Shown one piece after another: positions 36,159-44,171 of a stretch of DNA of 64,000 nt. Within the stretch, counting starts at the first letter, position 1. Each line of letters begins with the position of its first letter. The translations under genes were made by a program, and so were the position numbers. The notes beneath the pieces are model-generated. The model worked only from the letters and a program-made list of their open reading frames with translations, ran no database searches and was not told where the DNA came from. This DNA comes from JANNUT01 sp046331425 (GTDB lineage: Bacteria > Acidobacteriota > Polarisedimenticolia > J045): positions 1 through 64,000 of the forward strand of contig JAXLQU010000014.1 in the NCBI GenBank assembly GCA_046331425.1, in the 5' to 3' direction.

Positions 36159-37163
36159 GTGTCGAGAAAACGCGAGAACCGAATACACAACGCCGTCGAA
36201 GTAACCTCCGCCACAGCGCTCGTCGACGCTCCGTTGACGGCGTCATCCGTCTCGAGCAAACCTCCGTCAGCCTCCGAGGATCCAGCGTACGAAGGCGGAG
36301 CGGACGACAACACGACGAGCACGGTGCTCGTCGATCCAGATGAAGAACTCTCTACCGACTGGCGCGAAGGCGGCTATCCGTATCGCAATCGGCTGTCTCG
36401 CAAGGCCTACTCGAAACAGAAGGCAGCGTTGCAAGTAGAGCTGCTCAAGCTGCAGGCCTGGGTCAAAGACTCCGGGCAGAAGCTGGTGATCCTATTCGAG
36501 GGTCGTGATGCCGCCGGCAAGGGGGGTGCGATCAAGCGCTTCATGGAGCACCTCAATCCGCGCGGCGCGCGGGTCGTCGCGCTAGACAAACCGACAGAGC
36601 ACGAGCGCGGGCAATGGTACTTCCAACGCTATGTCGAACATCTGCCGACGTGCGGCGAGATCGTGATGTTCGACAGATCCTGGTACAACCGCGCCGGTGT
36701 CGAACGCGTGATGGGATTCTGCACCGACGAGGAGTACACCGAGTTCATGCGCCAGGCGCCGGAGTTCGAGCGCAACCTGGTGCGCAGCGGTGTGCATTTG
36801 GTCAAGTTCTGGTTCTCGGTCGGCCGCGAGGAGCAGCGCAAGCGTTTTCATGAGCGTCAACACGACCCGCTCAAACAGTGGAAACTCTCGCCAATCGACT
36901 TGGCCTCGCTGGACAAGTGGAAGGAGTACACCGCGGCCAAAGAGGCGGTGTTCTTCCACACCGATACCGCCGACGCGCCGTGGACGGTGATCAAGTCGGA
37001 CTGCAAGAAGCGAGCGCGGCTCAACGCGATGCGTTATTTGCTGCTCAAGCTCCCCTACGCGAAGAAGGATGCCGACGCGATCGGGCGCTTGGACCCGTTG
37101 CTGGTCGGCCGGGCGCACATCGTGTACGAGCGAGGCGAGCGACAGTACGCGGTCACCGTCTGA
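36159..37163 (+). CDS. ppk2: Polyphosphate kinase 2
   Basis: The 334-residue protein starts with GTG 36159, six bases after GAGAGG; the TTG at 36153 is too close to that site. It transfers phosphate between polyphosphate and nucleoside diphosphates in the cytoplasm. Walker A is FEGRDAAGKGGAIKR, Walker B and lid are MFDRSWYNRAGVERVMGF, and the C-terminal RARLNAMRYLLLKLPY is typical of one-domain (class I) PPK2. The first 70 residues (Ser/Thr/Glu-rich) are an unusual, probably disordered extension. The single-domain form usually favours ADP or GDP phosphorylation; the nucleotide cannot be read from sequence alone. Confidence 0.94.
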   Translation: MSRKRENRIHNAVEVTSATALVDAPLTASSVSSKPPSASEDPAYEGGADDNTTSTVLVDPDEELSTDWREGGYPYRNRLSRKAYSKQKAALQVELLKLQAWVKDSGQKLVILFEGRDAAGKGGAIKRFMEHLNPRGARVVALDKPTEHERGQWYFQRYVEHLPTCGEIVMFDRSWYNRAGVERVMGFCTDEEYTEFMRQAPEFERNLVRSGVHLVKFWFSVGREEQRKRFHERQHDPLKQWKLSPIDLASLDKWKEYTAAKEAVFFHTDTADAPWTVIKSDCKKRARLNAMRYLLLKLPYAKKDADAIGRLDPLLVGRAHIVYERGERQYAVTV

Positions 37164-37291
37164 CGGCGAGTCGACACGCTCGAACGGATGGCGTTACCCC
37201 GCAAGGCAACGAACGCGTCGAGCGACCTAGGCCAAAGCATCGACGAATAGCAGTCGCGATTGCACCGCTGGTCCTGTGCCACAATCTCGCC

Positions 37292-38572
37292 ATGCGCAAT
37301 CAAACTCCTATCGCCGTTGCTGGACTCTGGCTGGCAGCCAGTGTCGCGGCCTTCGCAGGCGCCGAGACCAAGCGTCCGGCCACCCTCCGCATCGCGGCAG
37401 CGCGTGTGCTCGAGGTCGAGACCGGGAAGATCCTGCTCAATCAGGTGCTGACCATCGAGAGCGGCCTGATCCGGTCGCTCGACAACCGCGCGTCGAATGC
37501 AACGATCGATCTGGATTTGGGGGACGTGACGCTGCTCCCCGGGTTGATCGATGCTCACACACACCTGGCCGGGAGCGAGGAGGAGACTCCCTACGACCGG
37601 CTGCGTGAAACCGGGGCTCGCGCGGCCGTCGAAGGCGTTGCCAACGCTCGCAAGATTCTTGCAGCCGGTTTCACCACCGTGCGTGATTTGGGCAGTCGCG
37701 ATTTCGCCGATGTCGCGCTGCGCGATGCGATCGCCGCCGGGCATATCCCTGGTCCGCGCATGCTGGTGTCGGTGGCCTCCCTCTCCCCCACCGGCGGCCA
37801 CGGCGATGACAACGAGCTTCCTGCGGACGTGAACGTTCAGCGCTACCGCGCAATCGCTGATGGCCCGGACGAGATTCGCAAGAAGGTCCGCGAGAACATC
37901 AAGTACGGCGCCGATTGGATCAAGCTGCTCGCTACCGGCGGCGTGATGTCGGCCGGTTCCGACCCGCGCGCCTCGTACTACACCGAGGATGAGCTGCGCG
38001 TCGCGGTTGAAACGGCACGCGCCAAGGGGCGCGATGTCGCGGTGCACGCCCACGGCACCGACGGGATCTTGCTCGCGACACGTGCCGGCGCACGTTCGAT
38101 CGAGCACGCCTCGATGCTCGACGACGCCTGCCTGGCGCTGATCAAGGAGCGCGGAACGTTCATCGTTCCCAACCCCTACACCAACGTCTACATGCTGGAG
38201 CGCGGCGCGGCCGGCGGATACCAGCCGTACCAGTTGGAGAAAGGGGCGCAGATCAAGTCGCTGAAAATGGAGAGCCTACGCAAAGCGATTCGAGCCGGCG
38301 TGCAGATCGCCTATGGAACCGATTCCGGTGTGCAGCCACACGGCCTGAACGCACGGCAGTTTGCGTTGTATGTGGAGGCTGGAATGACACCTTTGCAGGC
38401 GATCCAATCGGCAACCTTGGTCGATGCTCGATTGCTGCGCATGGAAGGAAAGATCGGCACGCTCAAACCAGGGGCCTTTGCCGACATCGTTGCGGTGAAA
38501 GGAAACCCCCTCGACGACATCACCACGCTGGAGCGACCCGTCGCGGTCTTCAAGCAAGGGGAACGGTTCTAG
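37292..38572 (+). CDS. Exported metal-dependent amidohydrolase (imidazolonepropionase-like)
   Basis: The 426-residue protein starts MRNQTPIA and has a signal peptide cleaved near AFAGAE. The amidohydrolase TIM barrel has the metal-binding HxH (GLIDAHTHL), the carbamylated-Lys region (GADWIKLLATGG), His residues in VAVHAHGTDG and GARSIEHAS, and the metal Asp in AYGTDSG. The C-terminal beta-sandwich closes with GKIGTLKPGAFADIVAVKGN. Relatives include Xaa-Pro dipeptidases and cyclic imidazolone hydrolases, so the substrate is uncertain. No clear Shine-Dalgarno is present, and a longer in-frame extension to 36878 overlaps ppk2 and was rejected. Confidence 0.9.
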   Translation: MRNQTPIAVAGLWLAASVAAFAGAETKRPATLRIAAARVLEVETGKILLNQVLTIESGLIRSLDNRASNATIDLDLGDVTLLPGLIDAHTHLAGSEEETPYDRLRETGARAAVEGVANARKILAAGFTTVRDLGSRDFADVALRDAIAAGHIPGPRMLVSVASLSPTGGHGDDNELPADVNVQRYRAIADGPDEIRKKVRENIKYGADWIKLLATGGVMSAGSDPRASYYTEDELRVAVETARAKGRDVAVHAHGTDGILLATRAGARSIEHASMLDDACLALIKERGTFIVPNPYTNVYMLERGAAGGYQPYQLEKGAQIKSLKMESLRKAIRAGVQIAYGTDSGVQPHGLNARQFALYVEAGMTPLQAIQSATLVDARLLRMEGKIGTLKPGAFADIVAVKGNPLDDITTLERPVAVFKQGERF

Positions 38573-38621
38573 AGCGAGCTCACCAGCATCTCTCAGCCGC
38601 AAGAACGCAACGCGACGCAGG

Positions 38622-38870
38622 CTACAGACCGAGCCGTTTCTTCAACTCCTTGTTCTCTTGTTTCAGTTTGTCGATCTCGTCTTGTTTGGCCTGCAGCACG
38701 GCATCGAAGTCCTGTTCGAGCTCCTCGCGCCGTTCTCGCAACGCCTCGCGCTCGGGTTCGCTCCCCGCCTCGAGGATCTGCTCGTCGCCGGGCCGCTTTG
38801 GCGGCGTGCAGGCCAGCGTGCCCAGCGTCAGCACCGCTGCCAATGCCAACGACCACAGACGGCGTTTCAT
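38622..38870 (-). CDS. Small coiled-coil lipoprotein
   Basis: The 82-residue protein has a clear lipoprotein signal: MKRRLWSLALAAVLTLG ending in TLAC. The rest is a charged coiled coil (about residues 36-80), Glu/Lys-rich, ending KQENKELKKRLGL with heptad leucines. Its ATG overlaps the TGA of the upstream gene (ATGA). The matching heptad tails of the two proteins (KLRKENEELKQKL there, KLKQENKELKKRL here) suggest that they pair with each other in the periplasm. Family unknown. Confidence 0.8.
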   Translation of the reverse strand: MKRRLWSLALAAVLTLGTLACTPPKRPGDEQILEAGSEPEREALRERREELEQDFDAVLQAKQDEIDKLKQENKELKKRLGL

Positions 38871-39334
38871 TGCTGAGTCTCCTTGGCTGCCAGCTTCTGC
38901 TTGAGCTCTTCGTTCTCTTTCCGAAGTTTCGCGATCTCGCGATCCTTGGAATCGACGACCTTGTTCCAGAAATCGGTCACATTCTTGCTGAGGTCTTCCC
39001 ACAGCGGCCGTGCCACTCGCTTGCCTTTGTACCAAACCTCTTGCGCCGTATCGGCCACGCTGTTGCCAACGTCCTTGGCTGCGTCCGCGACGGTGGAGCC
39101 GACCTGCTTGGCAGTGTCGGCTACGTCGGAGCCAACCTCCTTGGCGGTGTCGGCGACGTCGCTGCCTACTTTCTGCGCGCCATCTTTGACGTCGGACCAG
39201 ACCTTCGCGGCCTTCTTCTTGACGTCCGAACCCGTTGCCTCGTCTGCGCGCACGGTCGGTTCGACAGTGGCGACAAGAAGCAGTGCGAACGTGGCAGCAG
39301 CACCGAAACGACTGAGTCGAGGGTTGATACGCAT
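38867..39334 (-). CDS. Exported protein with 11-residue LEA/apolipoprotein-like repeats and a coiled-coil tail
   Basis: The 155-residue protein starts MRINPRL with GGAGG upstream and has a signal peptide cleaved near TVRADEA. Residues 45-99 are five 11-residue repeats of the VGSDVADTAKE type, predicting an amphipathic 11/3 helix like LEA group 3 or apolipoproteins. A linker follows, then a coiled-coil tail (KLRKENEELKQKLAAKE). It is translationally coupled to the coiled-coil lipoprotein (ATGA). A role in desiccation or envelope stress is inferred from the repeat type only. Confidence 0.8.
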   Translation of the reverse strand: MRINPRLSRFGAAATFALLLVATVEPTVRADEATGSDVKKKAAKVWSDVKDGAQKVGSDVADTAKEVGSDVADTAKQVGSTVADAAKDVGNSVADTAQEVWYKGKRVARPLWEDLSKNVTDFWNKVVDSKDREIAKLRKENEELKQKLAAKETQQ

Positions 39335-39389
39335 GATCCTCCGCGCGTATCTTGCCGCGGCCGAGCCGCATCGGCCAACCAGGCACCAG

Positions 39390-39437
39390 AAAAAACCGGC
39401 CCGCGATCGCTGTGAGCATTCACAGCAATCGCGGGCC
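39390..39437 (-). terminator. Rho-independent terminator of the TonB receptor gene
   Basis: An 18-bp stem with one mismatch (GGCCCGCGATCGCTGTGA / TCACAGCAATCGCGGGCC, 39398-39437, 4-base loop) is followed on the minus strand by GGTTTTTT. It ends the receptor transcript before the 11-mer-repeat gene. Confidence 0.88.
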
Positions 39438-39495
39438 ATGTGAACCAGTCACGGGTCCAGAGTCGTCTCTCTGGACTCGTTACCAAGCCAGCGTG

Positions 39496-41910
39496 TTAAA
39501 AGCGCAGCCGATACGCAGCCTTGACGTTGCGGCCCGGCTCCGGGCGGAAGAACGTCGCGTTGGAAAACTCTGCATACAACTCGTCGGTGAGGTTCTCGAC
39601 CGACAGGTCCAACTCGTGCTTGACGCCACCCTTCTCGTACAGCGTCACGCCGCCGGCCACCGCATGTACCGTAAAGCCTGGCAAGGTGGAACCGATCGGC
39701 GGTACAGATTGATTCGGATCGAGGTTGGCCGGCGTCGATGAGTTGCGGCGCAACCGGTACTCGACCCAGTAGCGGCGCGAACCCGGTTCCCAACGGACAT
39801 AGCCGACGTACTTGTCACCGTAGGTGTCGCCGGTCGGAGGATTGCTTGTATCGAGGCGCTTGGCGTTCAGGTGCGTGTAGTTGCCGCCCACCGTCATTCC
39901 GAAGTCGGTTCGATATCCAAGCGCCAGCTCGACACCTTCATAGCGCAGCTTGTCGACGTTGCGCTCCTGCACGACATTGATGTCCTCCAAATCGCCCAAC
40001 AACTCGATCTGATCCTTGGTCGCCTGCGGCAATGCATCCTTCTCGGTCTGAGAGAGGAAGTACTGCACGATTCCGCCGGAGATATCGGTGCGGAAAAGCA
40101 CCGCTTCCAAGAAGGCGTTGTTGCGGCGGTACTTGATTCCCACGTCCCAGTTCTTGCTGTCTTCCGACTGCAGCTCCGGGTTGGTCAGTTGGAACCCGGC
40201 CCCTTCCGGCGTCGGACCGTTGAACAACCGCTCGATGATGCTCGGCGCACGGAAGGCACGACCGTACGACACGAACGCGTTGAGCTCGGGGATGAACAAC
40301 CAAGTGGCGGTCGCGGCCCCCACGACCTTGCTGTCGTTGAAATCCAAACCCGACGTGTCCAGGTTCGGAGTCGACTCGGCCTTGGTGGTGACTTTCTGAT
40401 AGCGCAGGCCTGCCGTCAGTTGAAGTTTCTCGATCGGCTTGACCTCGTTCTGCACGAACGCACCCCAACTGGCGTTGGTCGCGTTAGGTGCATTGGCGAT
40501 GCTGTCCGTAGAAACGTCCTTGGATTCGAATGGCGGGAACGGGAAGCGAATCGTGGTGACGGTCCGCGAAAAATCGGTATTGAATGAGTCGTCTTGGAAA
40601 CCTTCCACGCCGTAGGTGAGCACGTCCTTGGCGCGGAACACCTTCACCGCTTCCAACCTGAAGCCGAGGGTGTCCAGATCGGTGAAGTTCTTGGTGTCGG
40701 ATTCGACACTGGAGTCGGGGAACCCAGGTCCCACCGGCCCAATATTGATATCGATGTTGTTGACCAACTGCCGCTCGTTGCTCTGCCAGTACAGCTTGGC
40801 TTCGACCCGATCGGCCATCGCGCTGTTCAGGTTGCTTCCGGTATATCCCAGCACCGCGCGATCGAAGTTCTGATAAGGGTACAGGATGCGAATGCGGAAG
40901 CTGGTGTCCTCGCCGATCAGGCTCGGCTCGACAAATCCAAAGCCGGTTTGATCGGCGCGGTAGCGGCTGAGGCGCAATTTGAGCGCGTGGTTCTCATTGA
41001 TCTTCCAGCCCAGAGTGCCCCACAGGTTGTCGTCTTTCAGGCCGGTGTCGTTGACGGTCGCTTCCTGCGTGAGCTTGACGTTTCCGAACGTCCCCTTGGG
41101 CGCCGAATAGTCATCGCTCTCACGACGTGACACGCCCAGCTGAAACTCGAAGTTGCCGGACACGCCTTCCAACAAGGCGCTGCCGCGCTTGGTGCTGGCC
41201 GCCGAACCGTAGCGAAGCTCGAACCCGCCTCCGAGGTTCTTGCCGTTTGCGAGACGCGGCGCTGACGGTACGAGATTGAGCACGCCGCCGATGGCGTCGC
41301 TGCCGTACAACACCGAGGCCGGGCCGCGAACTACTTCGACGTTGCCGACGCTTTCCAGATCGATCAAACCGGTGACCTCGCCGAAGTCGGTTTGGCGACG
41401 CGCGTTGTTGAGTCGCAATCCATCTTCCAAAAACAGCACACGCAATCCACGCTGCCCGCGAATCACAGGGCGCGATTGATTCGGGCCAACGCCGTTGATG
41501 TCGACGCCCGGCTGAGTGCGCAACAGATCGGCTGCGTTGTCCGGCGCGAGCCGCTGGATTTCTTGGGACGAGATCACGGTTACAGGCGTGGCAACCTCGA
41601 ACGTGTCGCGCTCGGAGCCGGTCGCCGTGACGGTGACCGTGGAGAAGAACGAATCGATCGTGCCGTCGCCGTCCGTATCCTCGCCTTGCTGCCCCTCGTT
41701 GGCCGCATCGGCCGTGGCAGCCGGTGCGGATGTGGTGTTGGTTTGAGCCTGGATCGGCAGCGCGGCTGAAAACACCAGGATGAGGAGAAGCGCCAAGCTC
41801 GCGCATGCTGCCCGTGTTTGGATTGCGAGTCGCAGTGGAGCCGATGTGGTGTCGTGGCGGTATCCGAGCAAGACCATCGATCGATCGAGCAGTTCAGTCA
41901 TGTGGCGCAT
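39496..41910 (-). CDS. TonB-dependent outer-membrane receptor
   Basis: The 804-residue protein starts MRHMTELL (GGAG eight bases upstream; signal peptide near ALPIQAQ). Upstream ATGs to 42102 are open, but they would place the signal peptide about 100 residues inside. A short Ala/acidic stretch with a DTDGDGTIDS calcium-loop motif precedes the plug (ATPVTVISSQEIQRLAP; VVRGPASVLYGSDAIGGVLN). A 22-strand barrel follows, with the C-terminal aromatic signature ending VKAAYRLRF. It imports a ligand across the outer membrane with TonB-ExbB-ExbD. The overall form is heme/cobalamin/siderophore-like; the substrate is unknown and no TonB genes are nearby. Confidence 0.94.
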   Translation of the reverse strand: MRHMTELLDRSMVLLGYRHDTTSAPLRLAIQTRAACASLALLLILVFSAALPIQAQTNTTSAPAATADAANEGQQGEDTDGDGTIDSFFSTVTVTATGSERDTFEVATPVTVISSQEIQRLAPDNAADLLRTQPGVDINGVGPNQSRPVIRGQRGLRVLFLEDGLRLNNARRQTDFGEVTGLIDLESVGNVEVVRGPASVLYGSDAIGGVLNLVPSAPRLANGKNLGGGFELRYGSAASTKRGSALLEGVSGNFEFQLGVSRRESDDYSAPKGTFGNVKLTQEATVNDTGLKDDNLWGTLGWKINENHALKLRLSRYRADQTGFGFVEPSLIGEDTSFRIRILYPYQNFDRAVLGYTGSNLNSAMADRVEAKLYWQSNERQLVNNIDINIGPVGPGFPDSSVESDTKNFTDLDTLGFRLEAVKVFRAKDVLTYGVEGFQDDSFNTDFSRTVTTIRFPFPPFESKDVSTDSIANAPNATNASWGAFVQNEVKPIEKLQLTAGLRYQKVTTKAESTPNLDTSGLDFNDSKVVGAATATWLFIPELNAFVSYGRAFRAPSIIERLFNGPTPEGAGFQLTNPELQSEDSKNWDVGIKYRRNNAFLEAVLFRTDISGGIVQYFLSQTEKDALPQATKDQIELLGDLEDINVVQERNVDKLRYEGVELALGYRTDFGMTVGGNYTHLNAKRLDTSNPPTGDTYGDKYVGYVRWEPGSRRYWVEYRLRRNSSTPANLDPNQSVPPIGSTLPGFTVHAVAGGVTLYEKGGVKHELDLSVENLTDELYAEFSNATFFRPEPGRNVKAAYRLRF

Positions 41911-42156
41911 TTCGACGACTCCAAAGCGCGGAACGCTGCCACCGACTCCGGGCAGAATCGCGCTGATAGCAAGACGGAGGTTTCTGACGTGGCCGCTGCG
42001 TCGCGACGGTTCAAGCCGTTCGCGTCGCACAGAGGGCGACTCCAACTCGTAGGGACCCCGTTGGGATGAGAGTGAGTGCAGCATTGCGATACCCCTTTCC
42101 AAGCGCCCGAGCGGAGTCGGGCCACGTCACGTTCACGAACTGAGACAGAGAAACCC

Positions 42157-42615
42157 TCAGCAGCTCGGTGGCGGACGGGGTGAGTACCCCTCGGGGACAA
42201 CGCACGCCGTTGGGAAACAACTCTGCATCTGACGCGCCAGAAGGCGCAGCACGGACAATTGCTGCTCGCGATTGCGTGTCGGAAGGACGAACTGCACCAC
42301 GATCGCACCGAGCAGCATCAACTCGATCGGTTCGGCCAGCAGCGTGGAGGAACCATCTCCCACCACACCCAAATGCAGCAGCGCGACCAACAGCCACAAA
42401 ACCACAGCCGGCCGACTGCGATACAAGGAGATCCGCCGGCGCCTCAACAGAACCAGTGCACCGATGACCAGCGGTACCGCGAGCCAGCGCATCGCCGTCA
42501 ACGGTTCGGTGATCTTCGAGGACTCGATCTGCTCCCACAGCAACGCCGCATGGAAGAGCAGAATTCCGCTCAAGAGCGGGATTCCAAGGAAGACGATGGC
42601 GCGGAGTCGCTTCAT
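42157..42615 (-). CDS. Small integral membrane protein, unknown
   Basis: The 152-residue protein starts MKRLRAIVF. Three to four membrane helices are visible (AIVFLGIPLLSGILLFHAAL, WLAVPLVIGALVLL, AVVLWLLVALLHLGVV, IELMLLGAIVVQFVL). An RNREQQ turn and a C-terminus with three cysteines (MQSCF, TACVV, PPPSC) follow. It is 246 bases upstream of the TonB receptor on the same strand and could belong to the same transcript. An FNR/CRP-like site lies about 100 bases upstream of its start. No family is recognised; a longer start at 42705 is possible. Confidence 0.6.
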   Translation of the reverse strand: MKRLRAIVFLGIPLLSGILLFHAALLWEQIESSKITEPLTAMRWLAVPLVIGALVLLRRRRISLYRSRPAVVLWLLVALLHLGVVGDGSSTLLAEPIELMLLGAIVVQFVLPTRNREQQLSVLRLLARQMQSCFPTACVVPEGYSPRPPPSC

Positions 42616-42713
42616 GGTTTTTTGGTCTGCCGATAGCGGGGTTTCCCCTACCGACGCGCGGATCATACGGGGGGTGGTGCGAGTGCGGCCAGGTGCCTCG
42701 ATCAAGGCCGGAC

Positions 42714-42727
42714 TTGCTCTAGATCAA
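42714..42727 (-). promoter_or_regulatory. FNR/CRP-family-like binding site
   Basis: On the minus strand TTGAT-CTAG-AGCAA is one base off the FNR/DNR consensus TTGAT-N4-ATCAA. It lies about 100 bases upstream of the small membrane protein and the TonB receptor. This suggests, but does not prove, oxygen- or NO-responsive control. Confidence 0.4.
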
Positions 42728-42940
42728 ATCGATGTGGTGCCGATGGTGCCCGCGCCGTGGCTCCCGAACCTTGGCGGGCGATCTCGAAGCGAGCGGGAGT
42801 CGAGCCACAGCGCTTTTTCCCCGCGAATCGGGAACCTCGGAAGGGGGTTTCTCGTGCTGGACCCGGTGGGTTCGACCTCACCCTGCCGACTTCGTCGCAG
42901 TCGAAACGAAAGGCGCTGTACCCAGAGGCCGACAACAAAA

Positions 42941-42961
42941 CGGGCGCCACGAGGGCGCCCG
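42941..42961 (-). terminator. Rho-independent terminator of the DUF6370 gene
   Basis: A perfect 8-bp stem CGGGCGCC/GGCGCCCG with a 5-base loop is followed on the minus strand by TTTTGTTGT, 24 bases after the stop. Confidence 0.85.
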
Positions 42962-42984
42962 ATTCGTTTCCGTTGAGTGACGGA

Positions 42985-43317
42985 CTACGGCTTGCTGTAT
43001 TCCAGCGAGGCCACCTTGATGATCGACTTGTCGCCACTCTTCTCGATCGTGCCGGTTACCGTACCCTTCTGTACCGATTGGCAAGTCTCCGAGTGGTACT
43101 TCTTGTCGGCGACCGCGTCGAAGTAATAGATCACGGGCTTGCCCTCCGCCTCGACCTTGATTGCGGTCGCACACTCTGCGGCGACCTCGAAGGCGCACTT
43201 CGCGCATCCGATCTCGCCCTTGAGTGTTACGGACTTGGCCGCTTCCGCCGCGAATCCCAGCCCGATAACCATCAACCCCGAAGCGATGACACCTGACAGC
43301 AACGTGGACTTCTTCAT
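42985..43317 (-). CDS. Exported DUF6370-like small cysteine-containing protein
   Basis: The 110-residue protein starts MKKSTLLSG (GGAG upstream) with a signal peptide cleaved near FAAEAAKS. The mature part has GCAKCAFEVAAECATAI, a CAKC motif with a third Cys, and later HSETCQ, matching DUF6370-type proteins of unknown function that share a C-x2-C core. A periplasmic redox or metal-binding role is inferred from the cysteines only. It sits between two other small secreted proteins and a TonB receptor, which may form one uptake or stress locus. Confidence 0.7.
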   Translation of the reverse strand: MKKSTLLSGVIASGLMVIGLGFAAEAAKSVTLKGEIGCAKCAFEVAAECATAIKVEAEGKPVIYYFDAVADKKYHSETCQSVQKGTVTGTIEKSGDKSIIKVASLEYSKP

Positions 43318-43387
43318 GCTGTGTCTCCTTTTGCCGCGAGCACGGCGGCGACCGAGCGGTCGCCGCATGCTCTTGCGTTCTTTCGTA

Positions 43388-43993
43388 TCAGCGCTTGTTA
43401 CTTCGGTGTGCGGCGTGAGAGGAACCCGCGTCGGCGGGTGGCGTCAGGACGAGCGGGCCCTTGCCTGTAAAGATGTACCGCTGCTTCTCGAAGGTCGTAT
43501 CGGGGTTGGTCCATTTGATCCGCTCGACGAACTCCAGGTTCATCCTCGTCTTACTCTGATGGAGCGTGGCCTTGAATGGCAGCCACGATGACTCCAAGAC
43601 GCAACTCGCTGCGGGGCAGATCTCGTTGGTGAGATCGGATTGCAACTGGGCTTGGTCGACCGTCAATGTCACCTTGTTTTCTTTGGTCGAACTCCAGGTG
43701 CCGACCACAGGGAACGCCTCGTACTGAGTAATCGAGAAGGTCCCACTCGTCGCGGTCCCGGTGTTATCGAACGTGATCGTGATCGGGAAGGTGTCCTTCT
43801 CGTTCCCCATCGTCCGCTTGAAACCGTTCCCTGAGACCTCGCGCGTAACGTAGTGCAGTTTGTCGGTGCCGGTAACGGTCCAGGTCGTCCCGCGCATGTC
43901 GGCAGCCTGAGCGGGGAGTTGAGCGGCCAGTGAAACAACAGCAAACGCCGCCGCCGCGGCGAGACTAGCGATTCGCGTACCTGTTCTGATCAT
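43388..43993 (-). CDS. Secreted beta-rich protein of unknown function
   Basis: The 201-residue protein starts MIRTGTRI with GGAGGG six bases upstream. Its signal peptide is cleaved near LPAQAADM. The mature chain is strand-rich with alternating polar/hydrophobic segments (TWTVTGTDKLHYVTREVSG, FSITQYEAFPVVGTWSST), a disulfide candidate (ICPAASC) and a C-terminal LVLTPPADAG. No family is recognised. It lies 70 bases upstream of the DUF6370 gene on the same strand, so co-transcription is likely. Confidence 0.6.
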   Translation of the reverse strand: MIRTGTRIASLAAAAAFAVVSLAAQLPAQAADMRGTTWTVTGTDKLHYVTREVSGNGFKRTMGNEKDTFPITITFDNTGTATSGTFSITQYEAFPVVGTWSSTKENKVTLTVDQAQLQSDLTNEICPAASCVLESSWLPFKATLHQSKTRMNLEFVERIKWTNPDTTFEKQRYIFTGKGPLVLTPPADAGSSHAAHRSNKR

Positions 43994-44171
43994 GGTGTCC
44001 CTCCGTTTCGAATGAGTGTGATGGCAGGCCCCTGAGCGCTGCAATTTCCGGGGTGGGCCGGAAAACGCGCGTAGCATACTCCCGATCCACTGGCACACGC
44101 ACGAGTCGCAAACGGATCAACGCTCTCGGCTGGTCGAGAGCGACGCGGTAACGCGCGTTGGGTCCGTCGGC

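Larger units (their letters stand above)
42616..42984. other. Intergenic region with a regulatory dyad and a terminator
   Basis: Apart from the FNR-like site (42714-42727) and the DUF6370 terminator (42941-42961), no gene or riboswitch is convincing. GGGGAAACCCC at 42638-42648 could form a minor hairpin in the leader of the membrane-protein gene. Confidence 0.45.

Noticed and set aside
41911..42102. Longer start for the TonB receptor (to 42102)
   Set aside because: It would bury the signal peptide about 100 residues inside; MRHMTELL at 41910 has a ribosome site and puts the signal near the start. An ATG at 42084 also has AAGGGG upstream, so it is not fully excluded.
42616..42720. Cobalamin or metal riboswitch before the TonB locus
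   Set aside because: GGGGAAACCCC is present, but no B12 box or conserved riboswitch core could be recognised.
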